Assembly: GCA_903895725.1 (NCBI GenBank)
Contig: CAITUV010000073.1
Span: 116,790-180,789, forward strand
Reading direction: 5' to 3'
Length of the DNA stretch: 64,000 nt
DNA from: an uncultured Myxococcales bacterium
GTDB taxonomy: Bacteria; Myxococcota_A; UBA9042; CAIXZC01
Shown: positions 1 to 8,105 of the stretch, piece by piece
Layout of the letters: each line of letters opens with the position of its first letter
Position numbering within the stretch: the first letter of the stretch is position 1
The notes under the pieces: generated by a model
What the model was told of the DNA's origin: nothing
Database searches by the model: none
The model's input: only the letters and a program-made list of their open reading frames with translations
Made by a program: the position numbers and the translations under genes

Positions 1-804
1 GATGCCCAGTGCCGTTCCGTGGACGCGGGTGACGCCCTCTTCGATGGCGTGGATCGAGTTGACCAGGCCCAGCCCCCGATCATTGTGGCCGTGCCAGTCC
101 AGCTTGATCCCCTTACCGATACCGGCGATGATGTTGCGGGTGAAGCGGATGAGGTTGCGGAGCCCGTCCGGCGTGGAATGGCCGACCGTATCGCACAAGG
201 CGATCCGGCTGGCACCGGACTCGATGGCGACGTGGTACAGCGGGTAGAGCGTGTCGGGCTTGGCCCGGGTCGTGTCCTCGGTGACGAAGGTGACCGGGAG
301 GCCGTAGCTGCGTGCCATGCGGATCGACTCGCGAACGAGGCGGAACATCTTGTGCGATTCCCACTCCTCGACGAACTTCCGGATGGGGCTGGTACCGATG
401 AAGGCCAGGACCTCGACCTCGACGCCGCTTTTCTGCGAGATGTCGATGATGGGCTGGATGTCCCGGTCCAGGGTGCGGGCCGCTGCGCAGGGACGAATGG
501 CGAGGCGTGCGGCCGAGATTTCCCGGCAGACCTCCAGGACATCCTGCTGGGCACGGAGACCGGAGCCGGGCAACCCCACGTCCGCGTACTGGATTCCCAG
601 GTCGTTCATGGTGTGGACGAGCATCACCTTGTCGGTCACGGGCGGATCGACGACGGACGGGGACTGGAGGCCATCCCGGAGCGTTTCGTCCAGGAAGAGG
701 ATCTTCTCCTGGCTGATGGGGGCCACCTTGTCCACCTGGTTCCAGTCGTAGATGATGTCCGCCTGGTTGAACTCGTCCAGGTTGAACTGCCCGTCGTCCT
801 TCAT
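1..804 (-). CDS. LeuA-like 2-isopropylmalate/homocitrate synthase family protein (3' end cut off by window edge)
   Basis: This minus-strand gene starts at ATG 804-802 and reads through to base 1 without a stop, giving 268 visible codons. The translation has the HMGL-like TIM-barrel signature LDETLRDGLQSP near residues 35-46, where the metal-binding DE/R-DG residues sit. Further on it has ALCDTVGHSTPDG and the metal-ligand motif WHGHNDRGLGL near residues 238-248. These are hallmarks of the isopropylmalate/homocitrate/citramalate synthase family, which condenses acetyl-CoA with a 2-oxoacid. The exact 2-oxoacid cannot be read, because the specificity and C-terminal regulatory regions lie outside the window. 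The first 30 residues form an extra N-terminal arm. A GGAGG lies just before the start, and a sigma-70-like promoter sits 80 bases upstream. The family is confident; the substrate is not. Confidence 0.9.
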   Translation of the reverse strand, partial: MKDDGQFNLDEFNQADIIYDWNQVDKVAPISQEKILFLDETLRDGLQSPSVVDPPVTDKVMLVHTMNDLGIQYADVGLPGSGLRAQQDVLEVCREISAARLAIRPCAAARTLDRDIQPIIDISQKSGVEVEVLAFIGTSPIRKFVEEWESHKMFRLVRESIRMARSYGLPVTFVTEDTTRAKPDTLYPLYHVAIESGASRIALCDTVGHSTPDGLRNLIRFTRNIIAGIGKGIKLDWHGHNDRGLGLVNSIHAIEEGVTRVHGTALGI

Positions 805-883
805 CGGGTTCCTCCGTCCCAGCCGCCGGATTCAGTGCGGCGCCCGCGAGCGCCCGAGACGACCTGGGGAAAAAAGGGCACTG

Positions 884-912
884 AATATACTTGACTGCCT
901 TTTCGAATGCAA
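884..912 (-). promoter_or_regulatory. sigma-70-like promoter of the LeuA-like gene
   Basis: On the minus strand, TTGCAT (912-907) is followed after 17 bases by TATATT (889-884). The -10 box matches the consensus at five of six positions and the -35 at four. It points at the LeuA-like gene and leaves a leader of roughly 75 bases. Confidence 0.5.
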
Positions 913-964
913 CGATTATGGTGGCAGAGGGGACGACGTCCTCAAGCGGGAAGCGGAAACGGGC

Positions 965-992
965 TTGACAAGTCAGGCCCGATGCATATTCT
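965..992 (+). promoter_or_regulatory. sigma-70-like promoter of the DksA/TraR gene
   Basis: A perfect TTGACA (965-970) is followed after 16 bases by TATTCT (987-992, four of six). The predicted transcript start near 999 precedes the GTG start at 1046. With the promoter at 884-912 it forms a divergent pair. Confidence 0.5.
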
Positions 993-1045
993 CCCACGTG
1001 CTTTTCGCCCGCCGGGGGGCGGGCCGAGGACTGGAGGAAAGCGCC

Positions 1046-1408
1046 GTGAAGAAGAAGGAACTGGAGAAATTCCGCACGCTCCTCGAGACACAGAAGTCGG
1101 ACCTGGTCGAGAAAGCCCGGCGGACGCTGGAGCAGGATATGGCCGTGGATGTCGCCGAGCTTCCGGACGACATGGACTTCGCCACGACCCAATCGGACCA
1201 GGGAATGACGTTGCGCCTGAGGGGGCGGGAAAAGACACTCCTGAAGAAGATCGAAGAAGCGCTCAAGCGCATCGATGCCGGCGAGTTCGGTATCTGCGAG
1301 GAGTGCGGTGACGACATCGGCACCAAGCGGCTGGAGGCAAGACCGGTGACGACGCTCTGCATCCAGTGCAAGAGCGAGCAGGAGCGCCGCGAGAAGCTCT
1401 ACGTCTAG
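1046..1408 (+). CDS. DksA/TraR-type C4 zinc-finger protein
   Basis: This 120-residue protein belongs to the DksA/TraR family. These proteins bind the RNA polymerase secondary channel and adjust transcription, often together with ppGpp. The N-terminal two thirds is a charged coiled coil, with the acidic DDMDFAT region near residue 40. The C-terminal zinc finger is CEECGDD (about residue 85) plus CIQCK (about 108), a full CxxC-x17-CxxC set. The start is GTG 1046, with GGAGG 1033-1037 before it. A longer in-frame reading from 752 would run through the divergent promoter region and is unlikely. Length fits the short DksA-like group better than E. coli DksA (151 residues). Confidence 0.92.
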   Translation: MKKKELEKFRTLLETQKSDLVEKARRTLEQDMAVDVAELPDDMDFATTQSDQGMTLRLRGREKTLLKKIEEALKRIDAGEFGICEECGDDIGTKRLEARPVTTLCIQCKSEQERREKLYV

Positions 1409-1505
1409 TTGGTCCCCGCATCGGTACCGGCAGATTGATGCCGACCGACTTGAACCACTCCCGAATTCGTGTTAATGTCATGCGAGCATCTTCCAGGAGG
1501 AGCGA

Positions 1506-2096
1506 ATGCGTCTCTCTGCCGCCTGCCTGATCCTGTTTGTCGTTGCCCTGTCGGCCTGCTCCGGAGCCCAGCCCGCCAAGAAGGACTCCATGATGCCCGA
1601 CCCCATCGCCCCGGTCACCGGTGGCGGATCGTCCATCATCGAGAAGGGCGATGTCTCCGGCGACGGAAAGCCTGACGTGTGGGGCTACTACAAGGAAATC
1701 CCCGACCCGGCCAACCCGAAGGTCGTGACCAAGGTCCTGGTCAAGAAGGAGGCCGACCTCAACTTCGACGGCCGAAAGGACATCCTGAGGGAGTTCGATG
1801 ACGAGGGAATCCTCCGCCGAGAGGAGGCCGACCTCGACTTCGACGGCAACCTCGACGAGATCGTGGTGTACGACAAGGGAGTCCTCAAGGAAAAGCACGT
1901 CTTCCGCTCCGGCTCGTCCCGTCCCTTCATCTGGAAGTATTTCGAGGAGGGAAAGATGAACCGGATGGACCGGGATGACAACGGCGACGGCCGGCCCGAC
2001 TACTGCGAGCTGTGGTACGCAGGCGAGAAGATCAGCAAGCGCGGCTGGGACAAGGACGGCAACGGCGAGTGCGACTACTGGGAGAACGCAGACTGA
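1506..2096 (+). CDS. lipoprotein with DxDxDG calcium-loop-like repeats
   Basis: This 196-residue protein has a lipoprotein signal ending in LSAC (lipid Cys near residue 18). The mature part has about five acidic repeats of the form D-x-[DN]-x-D-G-x-x-D: DVSGDGKPDVWGY, DLNFDGRKDIL, DLDFDGNLDEIV, DDNGDGRPDYCELW and DKDGNGECDYW. These resemble the calcium loops of EF-hand, dockerin or thrombospondin type-3 repeats. No enzyme motif is visible. It is probably an outer-membrane or periplasmic calcium-binding lipoprotein of unknown role. GGAGG at 1496-1500 supports the ATG at 1506. A poor promoter-like match (TTGAAC 1450-1455, TAATGT 1473-1478) lies upstream. Repeats of this kind are common in myxobacterial surface proteins. 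Confidence 0.8.
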   Translation: MRLSAACLILFVVALSACSGAQPAKKDSMMPDPIAPVTGGGSSIIEKGDVSGDGKPDVWGYYKEIPDPANPKVVTKVLVKKEADLNFDGRKDILREFDDEGILRREEADLDFDGNLDEIVVYDKGVLKEKHVFRSGSSRPFIWKYFEEGKMNRMDRDDNGDGRPDYCELWYAGEKISKRGWDKDGNGECDYWENAD

Positions 2097-2152
2097 GCGC
2101 CTCCGGGATACCCCATCATTCCCCCTCCGTGAACCACGTCGTTCCCTTTCGG

Positions 2153-3316
2153 ATGAGCGGAGCTCCAGCAACGGTCGACCTGAAGGCCGGATACCCTCGG
2201 CTGCGCCGGGCGGTCCTCCTCGGGGTGCTTGTGACCATGGGGGCAGCCAGTCCCGCTTGCCGGACGGACTCGACGAAGACGGTGGCGGCGGGCAATGTGG
2301 CGGGGGACGTGACGAGCGGTGGGCACGGCCTCGTGGTGGACATAAGGACCGGTGGAGCGGATCCTGCCGTCGCCGACCTGAAGACCGGAGCGGGGGGCCA
2401 CCAGGCGGCGGATGTGAAGGCCGGCCAGGCCAGCAGCGCAGCGGTGGATGCCCGGATCGGTTCGGCGGCCGGGCCGTCGGGCCGCGGTGCCGGGACGCTG
2501 GACTGCATGGTCAACGGCAGCCCCCTCACCCGGGAGCGGATTGCCGCACTGGCAACACGAGACGGACTGACCGAGGACGCTGCCAGGCGGCGGCTTTCGG
2601 GAGCGATGCTGGTCGCGGCGGAGGCCTTGCGCAGCGGGTTTCCGGGGGCTGGCGAGGCGGTCGACCCGCTGGTGCTGGCCGACTCCTATCTCCAGCAGGT
2701 GTTCAGCAGGTCCACGCTTTGCGGCAACATCACGGAGCGGCAGCTCCGGCAGTTCTACGAAGTTTCCTACCAGCCCGGATGGACTGTCGACGTGTACCAG
2801 GGGGACGTGGTTGAGCTGCGCTGCTGCCCGAGCCTGGCCGACAAGTGCCCGGCGGAGCAGGTCAAGGGGTGCCGGGAGAAGAACCGGGAAGTGACCGTCC
2901 TGTTGGAGCAGGTGGGACGCGACTGGAAAGAGGGGCGGGCCCCGAGCCAGGCCGACCTGGATCGGCAAAACCCTGCGTTGCGCCTGACCGACTTCGGGTT
3001 TGCCGTGTTTCCGGGCATTCCGCTCGAGCGGCAGAAGGGGAAGACCCTGTTCGATCTGCCTGCGCTGCGGCGGATCATGGCGTTGAAGCCGGGGGACGTG
3101 TCGGTGCCGTTCGAGTCGGAGCTTGGGTTCCACGTGGTGCGACTGAACCGGTTCCGGCCCGCCATCACCGCCGAATCGCCGGAGTTCCTCGAGGCAGGCC
3201 GCGAGGAGCTGTGCCGCCAGCGGGTCGAGCAGACCCGGAAGGACTATGTCTCCAGGCTTCTCCAGGCCGCGGTGATCGAACCGCCGTTGCCACCGGAACC
3301 GTCGTCAAAACCTTGA
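2153..3316 (+). CDS. parvulin-type (PpiC/SurA-like) peptidyl-prolyl isomerase, exported
   Basis: This 387-residue protein has an N-terminal hydrophobic export signal (residues 20-36, ending SPAC, an imperfect lipobox). A low-complexity spacer of degenerate VDxKxG repeats follows (residues 37-110). The rest matches SurA/PrsA-type isomerases: an alpha-helical chaperone part, then a parvulin domain. The domain ends with the motif ELGFHVVRLNRF, where the conserved GxHVV strand is clear. The earlier motif MALKPGDVSVPFESELG is also typical. Several Cys (RCCPS, CGNI) are unusual for SurA and could form disulfides in the periplasm. It likely helps outer-membrane protein folding. The ATG at 2153 was chosen because upstream in-frame codons overlap the previous gene; no strong ribosome site is visible. 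Confidence 0.75.
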   Translation: MSGAPATVDLKAGYPRLRRAVLLGVLVTMGAASPACRTDSTKTVAAGNVAGDVTSGGHGLVVDIRTGGADPAVADLKTGAGGHQAADVKAGQASSAAVDARIGSAAGPSGRGAGTLDCMVNGSPLTRERIAALATRDGLTEDAARRRLSGAMLVAAEALRSGFPGAGEAVDPLVLADSYLQQVFSRSTLCGNITERQLRQFYEVSYQPGWTVDVYQGDVVELRCCPSLADKCPAEQVKGCREKNREVTVLLEQVGRDWKEGRAPSQADLDRQNPALRLTDFGFAVFPGIPLERQKGKTLFDLPALRRIMALKPGDVSVPFESELGFHVVRLNRFRPAITAESPEFLEAGREELCRQRVEQTRKDYVSRLLQAAVIEPPLPPEPSSKP

Positions 3317-3405
3317 AGTCGCTTGAGGGGAGCGGGGTGGAGGCGCATGGGTCTCCCGGTCTTCCTGGAGCAAACTACCAGAGCGAAGCGGGAACGAGCA
3401 AACCA

Positions 3406-3427
3406 CCGGTCGGAGTTGGTCGACCGG
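3406..3427 (-). terminator. possible hairpin terminator of the sigma-54 transcript
   Basis: CCGGTCG and CGACCGG form a perfect 7-base-pair stem around an 8-base loop. On the minus strand it is followed by TGGTTTGCTCGTT, which is only partly U-rich, so termination is uncertain. Confidence 0.25.
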
Positions 3428-3592
3428 GAGGCCCACGTCTGGATGGCCGGAAGATGACCGACCGGCACAATCCAATCTCGAGGCGACGACTCAGAGAACA
3501 ACCAGGCACAGGGTCAGAAGGAGCATACTTCCAAAGGGTCAACCGGAGCACGCCGTCAGCTCCATGCCTCCAACAACAAGCGCTTTTCACCC

Positions 3593-3610
3593 TTGCATGT
3601 ACCGTGCCAA
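3593..3610 (-). promoter_or_regulatory. sigma-54 (-24/-12) promoter
   Basis: Read on the minus strand the site is TTGGCACGGTACATGCAA. The sigma-54 consensus is TTGGCACG-N4-TTGCWW, so there is one mismatch (A for the first T of TTGC) and exact GG-GC spacing. The transcript would start near 3584 and run left, antisense to the 3' side of the isomerase gene. No protein gene lies directly downstream, so the product may be a small RNA or short peptide. Confidence 0.6.
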
Positions 3611-3651
3611 CCCTTCCTGAGTAGCCTTCGTTTTTTCTAAAAAACCTGTAA

Positions 3652-3664
3652 TTTCAAGTTGTTA
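3652..3664 (+). promoter_or_regulatory. IHF-like binding site
   Basis: TTTCAAGTTGTTA matches the IHF consensus WATCAA-N4-TTR with one mismatch. It lies about 70-80 bases upstream of the predicted sigma-54 start, where a DNA bend between enhancer and promoter is usual. Confidence 0.35.
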
Positions 3665-3722
3665 GGAGGGCTCGGCCAGGGGAGGGCTGCACGGGGAGGG
3701 GCGAAGGGACCGGCAGGGGTGT

Positions 3723-3802
3723 GTGTCCGTGGGCGACATTCTGCGGGCCTTGTGTGTCCCAAATTGAGACTTTCGTGGGGCGAATGTGTCAACCTGAGAT
3801 AC
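3723..3802 (-). promoter_or_regulatory. three tandem GTGTC-N7-GAnAC dyads, probable enhancer sites
   Basis: Three 17-base imperfect palindromes occur: 3723-3739 (GTGTC, 7 bases, GACAT), 3754-3770 (GTGTC, 7 bases, GAGAC) and 3786-3802 (GTGTC, 7 bases, GATAC). Their centres (3731, 3762, 3794) are 31 and 32 bases apart, three helical turns. Relative to the predicted sigma-54 start they lie near -147, -178 and -210, typical for an NtrC-family activator. An alternative is a decayed transposon end, since some IS21-type elements carry spaced inner terminal repeats. Confidence 0.5.
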
Positions 3803-3922
3803 AGTACCGGAGGGTCGAAATCCGGAGCGACGGCGTGTGCAGCTCGAGTTTGCGGCATGACGGCCGTCTTGAGTTTCAGCAGTCAGCAGGAGTCGTGGGA
3901 ATGGAGTGCGGCTGGAGTACTA

Positions 3923-5188
3923 CTAGTTGCCCGCGGGGGCAGCGGCAGCCGGAGCGGCCGGAGCGGCCTCGGCGGCGGGGGCAGCAGCGCCCTCGGCGGC
4001 GGGGGCAGCGGCACCGTCGGCGGCGGGAGCGGCACCCTCGGCGGGAGCGGCACCCTCGGCGGGAGCGGCACCCTCGGCGGGGGCAGCGCCTTCGGCCGGA
4101 GCGGCCTCGGGAGCGGGAGCGGGGGCGCCGCCCATGCCCATCATGAATCCGCTGGCCATCTGCTGGAGCAGGGAGAGGTCTCCCGTCTGCTCCATCTGGG
4201 CCAGGACGGTCTCGATCTGGGCGAGCTGGGTCATGACCTCAGCCTTGTTCTTCGGCAGCTCAGTGGCCATCTCGGCGATGCCCTTCTTGGCCTGCTCGAT
4301 GCCCTCGGTCCAGTCACGGACGAGGCCGAGGGGGAGCCACTTGCCTTCCACCTGCACGAACTTCTCGGACTCGTTGTCGCCGGCGATGTTGACGGTGACC
4401 TTCACGACGTCGCCGAACTTCTCGTCCTTCTCGGCCTCGGGCTCGGCCGTGACGGTCGCAGTGGCCAGGACGGCCATGGCGGCGTCGAGCTGGGCCTTCT
4501 GCTGGGACTCGTCAGCCAGCTTGAACGCCTGGGCGGCAACCTTGGGCAGCGTATCGGCAGCGAACTTCTCCAGGGAGAAGGTCTTGAGCTGCTCGAGGTC
4601 GGTGAGGCCCGCGGTCTTCAGCATGGTCCAGGTCTCGGCCAGGCCGTCGATGGCCTTGCCAACGTCCTCGGCGCTGACGGGCACGCCCATGTCGGTGACC
4701 ATCTTCACGAGGGCTTCCTTGTTCTTGGTGGCCAGGGCGAAGGTGCGGTCGAGCAGGTTGACGACCTTGTCCCACAGCTCCTTGTCCATGGCACCGGCGA
4801 ACGCCTGGACGACGCCGTCGATGTCCTTCACATAGGAAGCCGGCAGCAGGCCGAACAGGGGGGTGACGTCCTTGGCCTTGAGGGCGTTGAACACGGCCTC
4901 GACGGTCTCCTTGGCTCCGCCCTGGGCAGCGGGGGCCGGCTCTTCCTTCTTGGGCTCCTCAGCCTTGGGCTCCTCAGCCTTCGGCTCTTCCTTCTTGGGC
5001 TCCTCAGCCTTCGGCTCCTCTGCCTTGGGCTCTTCGGCCTTGGGCTCCTCAGCCTTCGGCTCGGCCGGCTTCGGCTCTTCCTTCTTCACTTCCTCCTTCT
5101 TCGCCTCTTCCTTCTTCTCTTCTTCCTTCTTGCAGCCGACGAAGCAGAGCCCCAGAGACACGACGCACACCACCAGCAGCTTCCTCAT
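3923..5188 (-). CDS. Lys/Glu/Pro-rich lipoprotein of unknown function
   Basis: This 421-residue protein has a lipoprotein signal (hydrophobic residues 3-17, Cys near 19 in the context CFVGCKK). A KKEE/EEPKAEEP low-complexity stretch of roughly 75 residues follows. A mainly helical domain spans about residues 90-335, and the C-terminal tail is made of Ala-Pro-rich repeats (APAEGA units). The central domain has no motif I can name. GGAGG before the ATG supports the start. Both low-complexity parts are encoded by near-repetitive DNA and are probably variable in length between strains. The protein likely sits in the periplasm or at the outer membrane, with the charged spacer spanning peptidoglycan; that is inference. 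It is divergent from valS. Confidence 0.75.
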   Translation of the reverse strand: MRKLLVVCVVSLGLCFVGCKKEEEKKEEAKKEEVKKEEPKPAEPKAEEPKAEEPKAEEPKAEEPKKEEPKAEEPKAEEPKKEEPAPAAQGGAKETVEAVFNALKAKDVTPLFGLLPASYVKDIDGVVQAFAGAMDKELWDKVVNLLDRTFALATKNKEALVKMVTDMGVPVSAEDVGKAIDGLAETWTMLKTAGLTDLEQLKTFSLEKFAADTLPKVAAQAFKLADESQQKAQLDAAMAVLATATVTAEPEAEKDEKFGDVVKVTVNIAGDNESEKFVQVEGKWLPLGLVRDWTEGIEQAKKGIAEMATELPKNKAEVMTQLAQIETVLAQMEQTGDLSLLQQMASGFMMGMGGAPAPAPEAAPAEGAAPAEGAAPAEGAAPAEGAAPAADGAAAPAAEGAAAPAAEAAPAAPAAAAPAGN

Positions 5189-5413
5189 CTCATCCTCCTC
5201 GTTTCACGTTCTTTCACCGTGCTGCGGCTGACCCCCAGCCGCCGAGCACATCAATCGCCAAAACAGGGTCATTTCAAAGACCGGGCGGTTTGTACTCCTG
5301 GCTGGGGACGTTGTCAATGGGAAAAAGGGGGACGCCTGAAGCGGGCGCGATTGACTTTCGCGGCCCATTCTGATAGCGGATTCAGCCGTGTTGACGAGCT
5401 AGCGGAGGTTGCC
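5189..5413. other. divergent intergenic region upstream of valS
   Basis: This 225-base gap separates two divergent starts. A TTGACT (5351-5356) could be a -35 box for valS, but the bases where a -10 should lie are GC-rich and match poorly. No T-box, attenuator or other leader structure was recognised. Confidence 0.3.
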
Positions 5414-8092
5414 GTGGCACGGGAGCTGGACAAGAGTTACGAGCACGAGAAGGTCGAGCCGAAGTGGTATGACCGCTGGGTGAAGGAAGGGTACTTCCAC
5501 GCCCTCGATGAGAGCGGGAAGCCGCCGTTCTGCCTGGTCATTCCGCCCCCGAACGTGACGGGTGCGCTGCACGTGGGTCACGCCCTTACCTATTCCATCC
5601 AGGACTGCCTTATCCGATGGAAGCGGATGAGCGGATTCAACACGCTGTGGCTTCCGGGGACGGACCACGCCGGCATTGCCACCCAGATGCTGGTGGAGCG
5701 CAAGCTGGCCGCCGAAGGGGTGACGCGGGATCAGCTCGGACGTGAGCGATTCCTGGAGAAGGTCTGGGAGTGGAAGCACCAGTATCACCGCCGGATCACG
5801 GAGCAGTCGCGGCGTCTGGGCATCTCCGTGGACTGGGAGCGGGAGCGGTTCACCATGGACGAGGGTTTGTCCCGGGCGGTGCGGGAGGCCTTCGTCACGC
5901 TGCACGAGCAGGGGTACATCTACCGGGCACGGCGCATGGTGAACTGGTCGCCGGCCATCCGCACCGTGTTGTCCGATCTCGAAGTCGAGCACAAGGAGGT
6001 CAAGGGCAGCTTCTGGTACATCCGCTATCCGGTGGTCGGGCAGGAAGGGCGGGCCATCGTCGTGGCCACCACCCGGCCCGAGACCATGCTGGGCGATACC
6101 GCCGTGGCCGTGCACTCCACGGACGAGCGCTACAAGGACCTGATCGGGAGGCAGGTCGTGCTGCCGCTGACCGGGCGGACCATCCCCGTCATCGCGGACG
6201 ACATCCTGGCCGATCCGACCAAGGGGACCGGGGCGGTCAAGGTCACCCCCTCGCACGATCCCAACGACTTCGAGTGCGGGGTACGCAACGACCTCGCCTT
6301 CATCGACATCCTGAACGACGACGCCACGCTCAACGAGCGCGTGCCCGAGACATACAGAGGCCTCGACCGGTTCAAGGCCCGGGAGCTCGTCGTCGCCGAC
6401 CTCGAAGCCGGTGGCTATCTCGAGAAGGTCGAGCCCATTGCCCACTCGGTGGGGCACTGCATGCGCAGCGGCGTGATGATTGAGCCGAAGGTATCGTGGC
6501 AGTGGTACGTGAAGATGGGGCCGCCCGAGGACCCCGAGTCCATCGCCGGCGCCGCCATCCGGGCCGTGGAGGATGGGCGTATCCGCTTCGTCCCCCCGCA
6601 CTGGACGGCCGAGTACTTCCGATGGCTGCGCAACATCCGCGACTGGTGCATCAGCCGGCAGCTCTGGTGGGGGCACCGCATTCCCGCCTGGCACTGCGCC
6701 CAGTGCGGCGAGGTCACTGTATCCAGACAGGATCCGCATGCGTGCGCGCATTGCGGGAGCCAGAAGATCTCGCAGGACGAGGACGTGCTGGACACCTGGT
6801 TCTCCTCCGGGCTCTGGCCGTTCTCCACGCTGGGATGGCCGGAGAGGACGAAGGCGCTCGATACGTTCTATCCCAACGCGATCATGGAGACCGGCTTCGA
6901 CATCATCTTCTTCTGGGTTGCCCGGATGATCATGATGGGGATGAAGCTGATGGGGGACGTCCCGTTCCGGGAGGTATACCTCCACGCCATGGTACGGGAT
7001 GCACACGGACAGAAGATGTCCAAGACCAAGGGGAACGTGGTGGACCCGCTCGACGTGTGCGCTCAGCATGGAGCCGACGCCCTTCGGTTCTCCCTGCTGG
7101 CGTTGACCGTGCAGGGGCGGGACCTCAAGCTCTCCATGGACACGATCTCGGGCTACCGGGCCTTCATGAACAAGATCTGGAACGTCGCCCGGTTCGTGTT
7201 CATGAATCTCCCCGAGGACTACTCCTGGCGCTCTCCTCTGGAGAACCGGGACAAGCTTACCGCCCAGGACAAGTGGATCCTGTCCAGGCTCCAGAAGGTG
7301 ACGGCCGAGACGCAGCAGGCGCTGACCGAGTACCGGTTCAACGAATATGCCAGCGGCCTGTACCAGTTCGTCTGGCACGAGTTCTGCGACTGGTACGTCG
7401 AGCTGGCCAAGCCCTCGCTGTACGGCGAGGACGAGGGGGCCAAGGGGATGTCCCGGGATGTGCTGGTGTATGTGCTCGACCGGGTCATGCGGATGATGCA
7501 CCCCGCCGCACCCTACATCACCGAAGAGATCTGGCAGATGCTGCCGTCCCGCCAGGGCGATTCCATCACCGTCGCCCAGTGGCCGGAGCCGGACGGAGCG
7601 CTGGATTTCGGGGAGGAAGCGCAGCGGTTCGTCGCGGTCATCGATACCATCGGAGCGATCCGGTCGGTTCGATCCCAGAACAACGTTCCTCCTTCGGCAT
7701 TCGTGGATGCCGTGATCCGTCCTTCGAGCGCAAAGGCGGCCGAGAGCACCGCCTGGGGGCGGGAGTTCATCCTGCGCCTGGGGCGGGTACAGAAGCTGAC
7801 CATCGACGTGGCTGCGGAGCGGCCGGGGAAGTCGGGGGCAGCGGTCACCGACTCGGGGACGGTATTCGTGGAGCTCGGCGGAGTCATCGACATCGACGAG
7901 GAAGTGGCCCGGCTCAAGAAGCAGGTCGAGAAGTTTGCGGTCAAGCTCGACCAGATCACTCGGAAGCTGGGGAACGCGAGCTTCCTGGAGAAGGCTCCTG
8001 CCGAAGTGATCGAGGAGCAGGAAGAGCAGAAGGCAGAGCTGGAAGCCAAGATCCAGGGGTTGCGAGAGCACCTGGCATCGTTGCAGGGCTAG
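5414..8092 (+). CDS. valS: valyl-tRNA synthetase
   Basis: This 892-residue class Ia synthetase charges tRNA-Val with valine in the cytoplasm. The HIGH signature appears as PPPNVTGALHVGHA (near residue 50) and the KMSKS loop as GQKMSKTKGN (near residue 535). The connecting editing domain carries TTRPETMLGDTAV and GTGAVKVTPSHDPNDF, both typical of ValRS. A zinc-binding pair CAQCG / CAHCG lies near residues 430-450. The C-terminal coiled-coil arm that ValRS uses to hold tRNA is present at residues 820-892. The start is GTG 5414 with GGAGG 5404-5408 five bases before it. The frame stays open far upstream to 3659, but that part is antisense to the lipoprotein gene. It heads a run of closely spaced genes continuing to 20278. 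Confidence 0.98.
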   Translation: MARELDKSYEHEKVEPKWYDRWVKEGYFHALDESGKPPFCLVIPPPNVTGALHVGHALTYSIQDCLIRWKRMSGFNTLWLPGTDHAGIATQMLVERKLAAEGVTRDQLGRERFLEKVWEWKHQYHRRITEQSRRLGISVDWERERFTMDEGLSRAVREAFVTLHEQGYIYRARRMVNWSPAIRTVLSDLEVEHKEVKGSFWYIRYPVVGQEGRAIVVATTRPETMLGDTAVAVHSTDERYKDLIGRQVVLPLTGRTIPVIADDILADPTKGTGAVKVTPSHDPNDFECGVRNDLAFIDILNDDATLNERVPETYRGLDRFKARELVVADLEAGGYLEKVEPIAHSVGHCMRSGVMIEPKVSWQWYVKMGPPEDPESIAGAAIRAVEDGRIRFVPPHWTAEYFRWLRNIRDWCISRQLWWGHRIPAWHCAQCGEVTVSRQDPHACAHCGSQKISQDEDVLDTWFSSGLWPFSTLGWPERTKALDTFYPNAIMETGFDIIFFWVARMIMMGMKLMGDVPFREVYLHAMVRDAHGQKMSKTKGNVVDPLDVCAQHGADALRFSLLALTVQGRDLKLSMDTISGYRAFMNKIWNVARFVFMNLPEDYSWRSPLENRDKLTAQDKWILSRLQKVTAETQQALTEYRFNEYASGLYQFVWHEFCDWYVELAKPSLYGEDEGAKGMSRDVLVYVLDRVMRMMHPAAPYITEEIWQMLPSRQGDSITVAQWPEPDGALDFGEEAQRFVAVIDTIGAIRSVRSQNNVPPSAFVDAVIRPSSAKAAESTAWGREFILRLGRVQKLTIDVAAERPGKSGAAVTDSGTVFVELGGVIDIDEEVARLKKQVEKFAVKLDQITRKLGNASFLEKAPAEVIEEQEEQKAELEAKIQGLREHLASLQG

Positions 8093-8105
8093 GCAGGACG
8101 TCCCC

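Larger units (their letters stand above)
3317..3922. other. 606-base gene-free region with a minus-strand control module
   Basis: No convincing protein gene lies here. The strand pointing left carries a sigma-54-like promoter (3593-3610), an IHF-like site (3652-3664) and three spaced dyads (3723-3802). A GTTTTTT/AAAAAAC palindrome (3630-3645) lies just upstream of the promoter. A GC hairpin (3406-3427) could end a transcript of about 180 bases. Open frames present on both strands have no family features. Confidence 0.6.

Noticed and set aside
113..1192. 359-codon minus-strand frame
   Set aside because: It is a shadow of the LeuA-like gene in another frame and runs through the divergent promoters; the true frame shows clear family motifs.
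3375..3590. 71-codon minus-strand frame starting at GTG 3590
   Set aside because: Its start lies upstream of the predicted sigma-54 transcript start, it lacks a ribosome site, and its translation has no family-like pattern.
3723..3802. Dyads as an IS21-type transposon end
   Set aside because: No transposase or target duplication is visible, and the sigma-54/IHF placement explains them better; not excluded.
3637..3858. 73-codon minus-strand frame in the same gap
   Set aside because: It covers the dyads and promoter-like elements and has no ribosome site; composition looks non-coding.
3659..5413. Upstream in-frame extension of valS
   Set aside because: It is antisense to the Lys/Glu-rich lipoprotein; GTG 5414 with GGAGG fits ValRS length.
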